A stretch of 6,080 nt of DNA from Syntrophaceae bacterium (GTDB taxonomy: Bacteria; Desulfobacterota; DTXE01), in the NCBI GenBank assembly GCA_012962595.1, contig DTXE01000398.1, positions 1 to 6,080 of the forward strand, in the 5' to 3' direction. Below, piece after piece: positions 1 through 5,319 of the stretch (position 1 is the first letter of the stretch; every line of letters starts with the position of its first letter). The notes under the pieces were generated by a model. The model was not told where the DNA came from. It was given only the letters and a program-made list of their open reading frames with translations, and did not search any database. The translations under genes were made by a program, and so were the position numbers.

Positions 1-643
1 CCCCGTTGAGAAGGATAATTTCAGTCATAAGAGCAAATGGGATTTCATTGACAGTATTCAAGCCAAGAAGAAGCATAACCGAGGGAATATGCCCAAGAGC
101 AAACGCAAGAGCCGATAAGACAGTTATAACCCAGAAAATCTGATTTTGCCATCTCTTTTTTAGGATCACATAAGAAATGAGCCATACCCAGAACGAAATG
201 AAAAACAGACGAAATATCACTTCTTCGCCAATACCAGCAACAGCTGAAGCAACTAGGGAGGTAGGGAACGGTGGATGAGGAAGTGGACCCAAAGTATGAA
301 ACTGGCTAAAAACGGCATCCGCGAAGATGAAAAATACACCAATGACTATTCCAACAAGCGCAGGAATCAAGAGTCTTTGTCTATTAGAAACTTTCGAATC
401 CCAGATGTCAGCAAAGCCAAGTCTTTGTGAAAGTTTCAATCCAATAAAGCCTAAGCCACCATAGAGAACAAGCATAATGGCTGCATTCACAAGGGCGAGC
501 ATTGGTTTTGGAGCCGGAAGTTTTTGTTCTGGCAAAATTGGTAGGAAAGAACCTTGGGGTAAAAAGACATTAATCGCTGCCAAGATAGCAAGAGCTATGA
601 TGAGACCAATATAAATTTTGATTGATAGACCTATTTTATTCAT
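1..643 (-). CDS. CPBP-family intramembrane metalloprotease (CAAX protease/Abi-like), C-terminus cut by the window edge
   Basis: The frame opens at the ATG at 643-641 and stays open to base 2, giving 214 residues with no stop. Several hydrophobic segments are visible: about residues 10-28, 48-70, 92-113, 129-139, 146-161 and 168-184. The CPBP (PF02517) signatures are present. Motif 1, EExxxR, is E140-E141...R145 in the string GEEVIFR. Motif 2, FxxxH, is F181...H185 in FALGHIP. In this family the glutamates and histidines line a membrane-embedded metal-dependent active site. The later motif expected near the C-terminus would lie beyond the window. Family members process prenylated or bacteriocin-type peptides or act in self-immunity; the substrate here is unknown. 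The gene lies 106 bases after the nitroreductase on the same strand, with only a weak ribosome site (GGGA about 8 bases upstream). Family assignment is firm, function is not. Confidence 0.87.
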   Translation of the reverse strand, partial: MNKIGLSIKIYIGLIIALAILAAINVFLPQGSFLPILPEQKLPAPKPMLALVNAAIMLVLYGGLGFIGLKLSQRLGFADIWDSKVSNRQRLLIPALVGIVIGVFFIFADAVFSQFHTLGPLPHPPFPTSLVASAVAGIGEEVIFRLFFISFWVWLISYVILKKRWQNQIFWVITVLSALAFALGHIPSVMLLLGLNTVNEIPFALMTEIILLNG

Positions 644-652
644 AATTTATTC

Positions 653-668
653 CCAATTTTAAAATTGG
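653..668. promoter_or_regulatory. 16-bp perfect palindrome upstream of the CPBP gene
   Basis: CCAATTTTAAAATTGG is a perfect palindrome, 9 bases upstream of the CPBP ATG. It is abutted by a second short palindrome, TGGCGCCA (666-673). The position suits a dimeric repressor site or a local 5'-UTR structure in the 106-base gap that separates this gene from the nitroreductase. I see no convincing sigma-70 promoter in that gap. A regulatory role is inference; AT-rich DNA makes short palindromes fairly common, but 16 perfect bases is longer than casual expectation. Confidence 0.35.
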
Positions 669-749
669 CGCCATTTAGTATGGAACTTAAATTAACTGCA
701 AATGTATAAATTACGATAAAAATTGATGCTGTAGATACTTTAGGCTTTT

Positions 750-1739
750 TCACCTTAGGTCAGTAAACTCTTCAATCGGTCTCTGAATGCTTGGCTTAGG
801 TTGAAACGTTGAATAACCCACGCGCAGAACAAATTGAACTGGTTTTGAAAGGCCAAGCAATTCTTCAATCTGCACTTTCCATGGCGATTCCTCTATCAAC
901 TGTGACATTGGGTGAACGGCAATTCCACGTTCAGTGCATTTTAGTGCCAACCTCTCAAATACCTTTCCGGCATGAAGTAAAGACGAAACTGACAGGTCAT
1001 CACTTGTTATTACGATAAAGCCAGCACAATTATTTACCTGATTTTTAACGTTCTCGACACCTTTATTACGGAAAGACCAAGAGAGAACACTCTTTCCGTT
1101 CATAAAAGTATACCAGAAAAACTTTGCTATACCAGAGACCCCGAGCATCTCTGGTGTAATTCCGTCTCCTCTTTTCTTTACTTCAAAGCGTGAAAACCTC
1201 AACCACCTTGCCAGTTCTTTTTGTTTTTCATCGTCAAAAGTCTGTTTTTTATTTGCCTCTATTAAACTCTTGGCAATCCATTCTCCTTCTTTGCTCTCTC
1301 TTGAGAAATAGGTAAAGTGGTCTGGTAAAAGTCTTTTGAGTTCCTTTACGTGTAAAGGGAGCAAATCCTTCTTCTCATACGGTCTCCTGTTAGTGGCTCT
1401 CGTTTCAATCAGCTCCAGCCTGTTGTCTTTCTGTGGCGTGCATCTAACTAATTTCACCTTCAGAATATCCGTATTTTTAGAATTAGTTGCCAGAATTTCT
1501 GTCTTAGCTTTGAATCCGAATGTGAGAGCAGCCTGTTCTAAATTCTCCCAAAACGCACCTATTGAAAGTAGAAACTCTCGATTTTCTGGATCAACTTTTA
1601 GAAGCCATCTTTTTGGATCGGACTGGATTATAAACTCCAATTCTGAGATGATTTTAACCCTCCATGGTTGAGTATTATGCGAACTCGGAGCGAGAGAAGC
1701 ATATCTAAGAATTTGTGCTATATTTCCTGGTATGCTCAT
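750..1739 (-). CDS. Nitroreductase-family protein, Acg-like FMN-dependent oxidoreductase
   Basis: This gene encodes 329 residues from the ATG at 1739; a GTG one codon upstream is also possible. The N-terminus carries the nitroreductase FMN-phosphate-binding signature ASLAPSSHNTQPW (residues 14-26). A basic segment with RATNRRPY follows (about 113-121). The C-terminal half has the other conserved family strings: HAGKVFERLAL (about 256-266), GIAVHPMSQ (272-280) and VLRVGY (304-309). The length and the two diverged nitroreductase-like halves match the Acg group (mycobacterial Rv2032 type), which are cytosolic FMN proteins. Some of these bind rather than turn over flavin, so enzymatic activity is uncertain. 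AGGAGG sits 7 bases before the ATG. The ATG shares one base with the TGA of the upstream gene (TGATG), which indicates translational coupling. I recognise the family, not the substrate. Confidence 0.87.
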   Translation of the reverse strand: MSIPGNIAQILRYASLAPSSHNTQPWRVKIISELEFIIQSDPKRWLLKVDPENREFLLSIGAFWENLEQAALTFGFKAKTEILATNSKNTDILKVKLVRCTPQKDNRLELIETRATNRRPYEKKDLLPLHVKELKRLLPDHFTYFSRESKEGEWIAKSLIEANKKQTFDDEKQKELARWLRFSRFEVKKRGDGITPEMLGVSGIAKFFWYTFMNGKSVLSWSFRNKGVENVKNQVNNCAGFIVITSDDLSVSSLLHAGKVFERLALKCTERGIAVHPMSQLIEESPWKVQIEELLGLSKPVQFVLRVGYSTFQPKPSIQRPIEEFTDLR

Positions 1740-2863
1740 CACTTTGCCTCCTTTCTCTCTGTGTTATAATTTATCTTCTTTATTTCCAATCTATACCAAG
1801 TAAAATCCCCTTCTTTAAACTTCCAGGTTACAGACATATTTACCGGAATCCTGATTCCTTCGAATTCTCTGTAATTTTTACCATTTACTGTAATGCCCCA
1901 CCTTTCCAAGGTTGAACCATCTTTACGATAATAATAGCGATCAGCCTCAAAACTTACAAAATCTCCATTCTCGTCAAATTTGAATATGCCCGAAGCTGTT
2001 ATTCCTTTATAACTCATGGTTGCTCTTGCAGTTGTAGAATCTATCTCTTCCCATGTGATGTAATCGTTTAATGCTGCTGAAGGATACCACACCATCTCAC
2101 CCAGATATCTCAGCAAAGCCCCCTGATCTATCTCCTTTCCTCTTGCATTAACAACAGGAATGAGAGACAGTTTGATAAGCATATGTCCTCTTCCATTTAC
2201 GTATTTGTCCCTTCCAGAAAGATGCAAAAATGAGGATTTTACATCTGCTATCCAGATAAAGCCGGGTGGATTCGTGGAGATATACTGTTCAGCATTAACA
2301 GACATCCAGTTGCCTTCAGGTTTTGTTCTCATCTCGCCTTTTTGTTTTAGGTGAACTGTCTGAATGACCTCTTTTCCAGCAATATTTGAACGCATAAGCC
2401 ACTTCTGCACCACGGCAGGCATATCATCAATCATCTCTTCTGTTACAACTCTTTTATCTATTTTTTCTGGCAGAAATGAGTTGAGTTCATCGTTTACCAT
2501 CCTATCAAAACTCCAAGCACCGTATGAGGGGATAACGGCTAAAAGTATAATTATATTTGCAACGGTTCCAAATTTTGCATCCTTCCAGTAAATAAAAATC
2601 AGGATCTGGGAGATGAAAATCGCAACAGCTGCAATCATCCACCACCATTCCTTCCTCAGCAGATACTTTGCTGCAGAAGCTATGAAGAGTAAAGATGCGA
2701 TCAGCCAGAGTAATCCAGCTATTCTGGATAAACCACCTGATAGAGAAATGAGCGTCTCTCCTGTCAGTTGCTTTACTTCAGCCAAATTCCATTCTTTTAC
2801 AAATCCAAGCAGATGGATTAATCCGTGAAGGAATATGACAAACGAAAATACTATTCTAATCAT
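1739..2863 (-). CDS. DUF6544-like protein with four N-terminal membrane helices
   Basis: This is a 374-residue protein of unknown function. The N-terminal third is a membrane domain with four helices at about residues 1-22, 48-68, 73-93 and 98-116. It includes the recognisable strings HGLIHLLGFVKEW and YWKDAKFGTVANIIIL. The remaining 250 residues look like a soluble beta-rich domain (GFIWIADVK, then ERWGITVNGK, then an IRIPVNMSVTWKF strand region). I recognise this architecture as the family catalogued as DUF6544, from memory and without a search. No catalytic motif is evident. The start is supported by GGAGGAGA 9-12 bases upstream. The gene begins 50 bases after the R' box of an attC-like site and is coupled to the nitroreductase downstream, so the two are probably co-expressed. 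The C-terminal KKINYNTERKEAK tail is charged. Confidence 0.8.
   Translation of the reverse strand: MIRIVFSFVIFLHGLIHLLGFVKEWNLAEVKQLTGETLISLSGGLSRIAGLLWLIASLLFIASAAKYLLRKEWWWMIAAVAIFISQILIFIYWKDAKFGTVANIIILLAVIPSYGAWSFDRMVNDELNSFLPEKIDKRVVTEEMIDDMPAVVQKWLMRSNIAGKEVIQTVHLKQKGEMRTKPEGNWMSVNAEQYISTNPPGFIWIADVKSSFLHLSGRDKYVNGRGHMLIKLSLIPVVNARGKEIDQGALLRYLGEMVWYPSAALNDYITWEEIDSTTARATMSYKGITASGIFKFDENGDFVSFEADRYYYRKDGSTLERWGITVNGKNYREFEGIRIPVNMSVTWKFKEGDFTWYRLEIKKINYNTERKEAK
1747..1752 (-). promoter_or_regulatory. Ribosome binding site of the nitroreductase gene
   Basis: AGGAGG lies inside the last codons of the upstream gene. It is 7 bases from the ATG at 1739 but only 4 from the GTG at 1742. This spacing favours the ATG as the start and gives a TGATG stop/start overlap. 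Confidence 0.75.
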
Positions 2864-2912
2864 GGTTTAAAATCTCCTCCATCTCTTATTATGAACATTC
2901 CTCCGCCATTTC

Positions 2913-3004
2913 ATATAACGTTCTCGGTGTATGCAAAGTGCGAGGCGAAGCCGAGTATTTGGGTGGACGACTGCAGGAAGCAAACCGCATACACCGTGTT
3001 ATAC
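2913..3004 (-). other. attC-like integron recombination site (site 1)
   Basis: On the minus strand this reads R'' GTATAAC, a one-base spacer A, a 10-bp stem arm (2996-2987), a central loop, the matching arm (2934-2925), spacer AGAAC, then R' GTTATAT (2919-2913). The arms GCATACACCG and CGGTGTATGC are perfectly complementary. The outer TATAAC/GTTATA pairs add 6 bp. The 92-base length lies within the usual range of attC sites. R' differs from the GTTRRRY consensus at one base. The stop codon of the alpha/beta-hydrolase gene (TAA, 3001-2999) lies inside R'', as is common for cassette genes. The left 16 bases, TTTCATATAACGTTCT (2909-2924), recur exactly at 4402-4417. The loop contains TTTGGGTGGA, also shared with site 2 apart from one base. 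Folding was assessed by eye. Confidence 0.72.
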
Positions 3005-3817
3005 GGCGCTCAAGAATATTCTTACATACCCCCTTACTTCCTTAAATTGAGCCAGCAATCCATGGCCGCCATCTTCAAAGGATATCAATTTCGATTGCTT
3101 AATGTTTCTATAGGCAAATTCTGCGTGCTTGTAGTTCACCAGTTTATCATCCTTAGCATGCAATATCAGTGTAGGCGCTGATATCAGTTCTTTTTCCTCA
3201 GGAGTAAACTCTTTGCACACTTCTGGGGGAGTTCCAATCAGCTTCAGCAATTGGGACTGGAAAAACTTAGCGAACATCCAGTATACGAAGTCAGATTTCT
3301 GGATGAGGTGCACGACTTTGATGGGAAAAGTCTCTATCATGGACATACTCATCGCTGACACCAGTATCAATGCGGAACATCTATCTGGATAGTCATGAGC
3401 GAACTGCAGGGCTGAAGGGCCCCCACCTGAACCTGCTATAACAATTACTTTCTTTATTTTCAGGTAATCGAGAAGGGCGGTATAGAGGGCAGCTTGTGCC
3501 TCTACTGAAGAATCTTCGGGCATTGGGGTGCGAAGGAACCCAAAGCGTGAAACCGAGATCAACTTGAAACCATTCCCCAGGACCTGCTTGCCAAGCAGAA
3601 GACCCTGATCATAACCACCGCCAGACCCGTGAAGCAGCAGGACAGGCGGTCCCTCTCCTTTAACTGCGTACTCAATATCACCATGGTCTGTTTTCAAGAG
3701 TTCACTGCCAGCAAGTACCCTTTCTCTTGTTTCAGATATTTCCGCTCGAAACCGAAAATACGTAATTGACAACACTGCCAGCAGTAAAAAGACTGCTACA
3801 ATGATTATGTATTGCAT
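2999..3817 (-). CDS. Membrane-anchored alpha/beta-fold hydrolase
   Basis: This is a 272-residue alpha/beta hydrolase from the ATG at 3817. An in-frame ATG at 3826 would add three residues, but GAAGG abuts it with no spacing, whereas the same GAAGG is 9 bases from the chosen start. Residues 2-20 form a single hydrophobic segment, likely an N-terminal membrane anchor or uncleaved signal. The oxyanion region is LLLHGSGGG (about 60-68). The nucleophile elbow is AGSGGGPSALQFA with Ser130, and Ala replaces the first Gly of GxSxG. The likely acid is Asp224 in LILHAKDDKLV, and the base is His252 in DGGHGLL. All triad members are therefore present and the enzyme is probably active; the substrate is unknown. 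It follows the DUF6653-like gene by 22 bases, and its TAA stop is embedded in attC site 1. Confidence 0.87.
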   Translation of the reverse strand: MQYIIIVAVFLLLAVLSITYFRFRAEISETRERVLAGSELLKTDHGDIEYAVKGEGPPVLLLHGSGGGYDQGLLLGKQVLGNGFKLISVSRFGFLRTPMPEDSSVEAQAALYTALLDYLKIKKVIVIAGSGGGPSALQFAHDYPDRCSALILVSAMSMSMIETFPIKVVHLIQKSDFVYWMFAKFFQSQLLKLIGTPPEVCKEFTPEEKELISAPTLILHAKDDKLVNYKHAEFAYRNIKQSKLISFEDGGHGLLAQFKEVRGYVRIFLSAV

Positions 3818-3839
3818 ACCCCACATCCTTCATCTAATA

Positions 3840-4346
3840 TCAATATAACCAACTTTTATACTCTGATGTTGCGTCCTTCATATCCTCATACAGCCACACC
3901 ATGCGATCCGCAAACCACAACTTGCTGATAACAATAACAACGCCACCGAGAACTGTTGGCCATATTTCCAGTATGAATAAACCCCAGATAAAGATGATTG
4001 CGCCAATTGATCCTATCACCGATAAAATATTAGGCATATAAAGATGATGTTTCGGCACGGACATATTTCTACGATTCATCCAGACCCATTCACCAAGGAC
4101 TATTTTAGATGCCCAATTATTGGTGCTTTTCGGTTCGGGAAAGATTCGCGGGTTAAACCACATCCATAAAAGCACAGTAATAATTGGAGCTATAGACCAC
4201 AAACCAAGCCAGACCCTGCTCCAGAATGCTAAAGCGATAAGCGGAACCATAGAAAAACGAGAATAAACACTCCAAGGATTGGAATGACGCCGGCGCGTAT
4301 TTTCATCTATTCGAAATAGTTGTGCTATTTTTCTTTCAAGTGTCAT
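3840..4346 (-). CDS. DUF6653-like small membrane protein
   Basis: This is a 168-residue protein of unknown function, recognised from memory as the family catalogued as DUF6653. Conserved-looking strings run through it: HSNPWSVYSRF (21-31), FWSRVWLGLWS (41-51), WFNPRIFPEP (63-72), NNWASKIVLGEWVWMNRR (76-93), PKHH (98-101) and KLWFADRMVWLYEDM (142-156). Hydrophobic segments at about 31-49, 50-66, 106-125 and 129-145 suggest four membrane helices. The conserved Trp/Arg/His-rich loops between them look like a functional site, though no catalytic class can be named. GAGG is 5 bases before the ATG. The gene starts 60 bases after the R' box of attC site 2, is the first gene of its cassette, and is followed closely by the hydrolase, so the two are probably co-transcribed. 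Confidence 0.8.
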   Translation of the reverse strand: MTLERKIAQLFRIDENTRRRHSNPWSVYSRFSMVPLIALAFWSRVWLGLWSIAPIITVLLWMWFNPRIFPEPKSTNNWASKIVLGEWVWMNRRNMSVPKHHLYMPNILSVIGSIGAIIFIWGLFILEIWPTVLGGVVIVISKLWFADRMVWLYEDMKDATSEYKSWLY

Positions 4347-4405
4347 ATTTACCTCATTATGTTTATTATTGAATTAGTTTATATTTTTGCGGGGTTCGGA
4401 GTTTC

Positions 4406-4492
4406 ATATAACGTTCTGAGCGTATCTGAAGTTCTCCGAAGATAATTTGGGCGGAGTGCCGAAGGCACAAAGCCAGATACGCTCTGTTAGGC
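4406..4492 (-). other. attC-like integron recombination site (site 2)
   Basis: On the minus strand this reads R'' GCCTAAC (4492-4486, a full match to RYYYAAC), spacer A, arm GAGCGTATCTG (4484-4474), loop, arm CAGATACGCTC (4428-4418), spacer AGAAC, then R' GTTATAT (4412-4406). The inner stem is 11 bp and perfect; the outer TAAC/GTTA pairing adds 4 bp. The loop can form two further small hairpins, CTCCG/CGGAG (4434-4438 with 4452-4456) and GTGCC/GGCAC (4456-4460 with 4464-4468), which share one base and so compete slightly. At 87 bases, with the same 1/5 spacer asymmetry and left end as site 1, the two sites are clearly related. The small gene 4535-4846 ends 43 bases before R''. Confidence 0.75.
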
Positions 4493-4534
4493 GAAGCGCA
4501 ATATCCAGCATCATTTTCCCTTCATATTAGACGG

Positions 4535-4846
4535 CTAGCAGGCAATAAACACGATAGTCTCCCAAGGTATGAACGAACAACTGTTCTCCCCGACGAGAAC
4601 GCATACTTCGGTATCAGCGATAAGGTATATACCGGTAACATAACCATGAACGTAGTTACCATAACGTGCTTCGAGATCTCGAACAGCAACCCTGATGGTA
4701 CGGAGCTTCTTACTGCCGTCTTCTTGGGTATTAACCGCTCCTGCAAATGTTGGAACGTCTTCTGGCATCCGATAACCAGGTAGATTCTCTATTTGGGCCC
4801 TATTGAACCAACGCTCAAGGATTCGCAGCCAGCTTGCTCGATCCAT
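4535..4846 (-). CDS. Small hypothetical protein, likely cassette-borne
   Basis: This is a 103-residue protein that I do not recognise. The ATG at 4846 is chosen because AAGGAGG lies 8 bases upstream. The in-frame GTG at 4855 overlaps that ribosome site and is unlikely. The N-terminus (MDRASWLRILERWFNR) could form an amphipathic helix. The C-terminal half looks beta-rich: LRTIRVAVRDLEARYGNYVHGYVTGIYLIADTEVCVLV, seen as separate strands, ending FIPWETIVFIAC. There is no signal peptide and no strong membrane segment, and no catalytic motif is visible. The pattern would fit a small soluble single-domain protein. It sits alone between the integrase fragment and attC site 2, a typical position for an unknown cassette gene. 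Its ribosome site is excellent, which argues for a real gene rather than chance. Confidence 0.68.
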   Translation of the reverse strand: MDRASWLRILERWFNRAQIENLPGYRMPEDVPTFAGAVNTQEDGSKKLRTIRVAVRDLEARYGNYVHGYVTGIYLIADTEVCVLVGENSCSFIPWETIVFIAC

Positions 4847-4854
4847 AATGTACA

Positions 4855-4861
4855 CCTCCTT
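4855..4861 (-). promoter_or_regulatory. Ribosome binding site of the small cassette gene
   Basis: AAGGAGG with an 8-base spacer to the ATG at 4846. It decides against the upstream GTG (4855-4853), which it overlaps, and is the strongest Shine-Dalgarno on this side of the window. Confidence 0.75.
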
Positions 4862-4878
4862 TCAATTATTGATTTGCG

Positions 4879-5013
4879 TTTCGCCTCCGGAATATGCCAT
4901 TTATACCCTTTAATTGTTTTAATTTTTGCAATATATGCAGGGTTATATTGGAAGCTAACTTTAATTCTTACATTGGAATCTTTATTGATTTTTATTCCTG
5001 GTATTCTATTCAC
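4879..5013 (-). pseudogene. Truncated N-terminus of a tyrosine recombinase/integrase
   Basis: About 45 codons resemble the N-terminal domain of a group of XerC/D- and integron-integrase-like tyrosine recombinases that I know from archaeal and bacterial genomes. The recognisable string is VRIKVSFQYNP, continuing to IAKIKTIKGYKWH. Relatives continue with a WHPE..YWSFP-like motif and then the SAM-like and catalytic domains. Here the frame reads WHIPEAKRKS and runs into the start of cassette A and its ribosome site. None of the catalytic Arg/His/Tyr residues exist, so it cannot be an active enzyme. The opening codon is a GTG (5013) without a clear ribosome site and with an in-frame TAA shortly before it. 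An ATG in another frame (MTSQK, then TAA) lies just upstream, so a small frameshift may also be present. Recognition is from memory without a search. An unrelated small peptide is the alternative. Confidence 0.55.
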
Positions 5014-5085
5014 CTTTTATTTTTGCGAGGTCATAATAACCTTATATATAATTAATCCTATTTATACTTTACTATTAAAATAATT

Positions 5086-5103
5086 AAAAAAAAATACAAA
5101 AAA
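5086..5103 (-). terminator. Oligo-T tract, possible archaeal-type terminator
   Basis: On the minus strand the DNA reads six Ts, GTA, then nine Ts, directly after the TAA (5107-5105) that closes the 23-codon frame. Such T-runs without a preceding hairpin are how many archaea terminate transcription. No GC-rich stem of bacterial type precedes it. If functional, it ends a minus-strand transcript before the integrase fragment. In such AT-rich DNA it may be incidental. Confidence 0.35.
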
Positions 5104-5282
5104 TTTAAGAAGCTTTTTCGAGTAGCTTAACTTGCTTTAATCTATCTAAGACTTTGCTAATGCTTGCGCGCTTCATCTGCTAATCTGCAACTTTCTCTGA
5201 AATATGAAGTTTAATTTATTCCCCTCCTGCTACCTGCGCGACTACTTTATCTATTTCTTAATAGTATTGTATAGAGTATATC

Positions 5283-5290
5283 CTATAAAA
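5283..5290 (+). promoter_or_regulatory. TATA-like box for larB
   Basis: CTATAAAA is centred about 34 bases before the larB ATG. If it is an archaeal TATA box, transcription would start some 25-27 bases downstream, within about 10 bases of the ATG, giving a nearly leaderless mRNA. That fits the lack of any Shine-Dalgarno. No well-spaced bacterial -35/-10 pair was found. The assignment depends on the host being archaeal. Confidence 0.4.
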
Positions 5291-5319
5291 CTTAAACCTT
5301 AAACCTAAAACCTTAAAAC
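5291..5319 (+). repeat. Short tandem repeat abutting the larB start codon
   Basis: Four consecutive units read CTTAAAC, CTTAAAC, CTAAAAC, CTTAAAAC, ending one base before the ATG. The preceding CTATAAAA may be a diverged fifth unit. The repeat occupies the whole space where a ribosome site would lie, so it may have expanded by slippage or act in expression. Confidence 0.6.

Larger units (their letters stand above)
2919..4411 (-). mobile_element. Candidate integron gene cassette B (two genes plus attC site 1)
   Basis: Using G^TT cleavage in the R' boxes, this cassette begins (minus strand) with TTATATGAAA at 4411 and ends at the G of R' at 2919. It carries the DUF6653-like gene, the alpha/beta hydrolase and its own attC. 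The cassette's first bases, TTATAT, nearly complement its own R'' (GTATAAC). This is expected because R' and R'' pair in the excised circle. At about 1.49 kb with two genes it is larger than a typical one-gene cassette. The boundaries are inferred from the attC model. Confidence 0.6.
4412..4888 (-). mobile_element. Candidate integron gene cassette A (one small gene plus attC site 2)
   Basis: The cassette's end, AGGCGAAGCGCAA (plus strand, 4489-4501), reappears inverted near its start as TTGCGTTTCGCCT (4874-4886), 12 of 13 bases matching. A cassette whose own R'' is GCCTAAC should begin with TTAGGC. The observed start reads GGAGGC, so the boundary base pairs have diverged or the junction was remodelled. 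At about 477 bp with a single 103-codon gene it has a classical cassette size. The right-hand boundary at about 4888 is inference. Confidence 0.55.

Noticed and set aside
2864..2896. Twelve-codon minus-strand frame (ATG TTC ATA ...) overlapping the DUF6544-like start by ATGA, as a leader peptide
   Set aside because: Its GGAGG is only one base from the ATG, too close to work. The GGAGGAGA before the main start explains translation without it.
2909..3007. Site 1 as a simple rho-independent terminator or a REP element
   Set aside because: The 52-base loop, lack of a T-run, split outer/inner stems and shared ends with a differing stem in site 2 fit attC better.
4522..4746. Minus-strand frame of 74 codons overlapping the small cassette gene
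   Set aside because: It is in another frame of the 103-residue gene, which has the excellent ribosome site. This frame has none.
4929..4950. CAATATA/TATATTG inverted repeat containing GTTATAT, considered as an attI or third attC core
   Set aside because: The 7-bp arms are in AT-rich coding-like DNA (Q-Y-N-P of the integrase fragment), the GTTATAT is in the opposite orientation to the array, and there is no surrounding two-stem structure.
4793..5083. Plus-strand frame of 96 codons with a hydrophobic C-terminal half
   Set aside because: It is antisense to the small cassette gene and the integrase fragment, and has no ribosome site. Hydrophobic residues are expected from translating AT-rich DNA rich in ATT/TTT/TTA.
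5109..5128. AAGCT...AGCTT hairpin near the T-rich tract as a bacterial terminator
   Set aside because: The stem has only 5 bp and is AT-rich. On the minus strand it lies inside the 23-codon frame several bases before the T-run, too weak to call.
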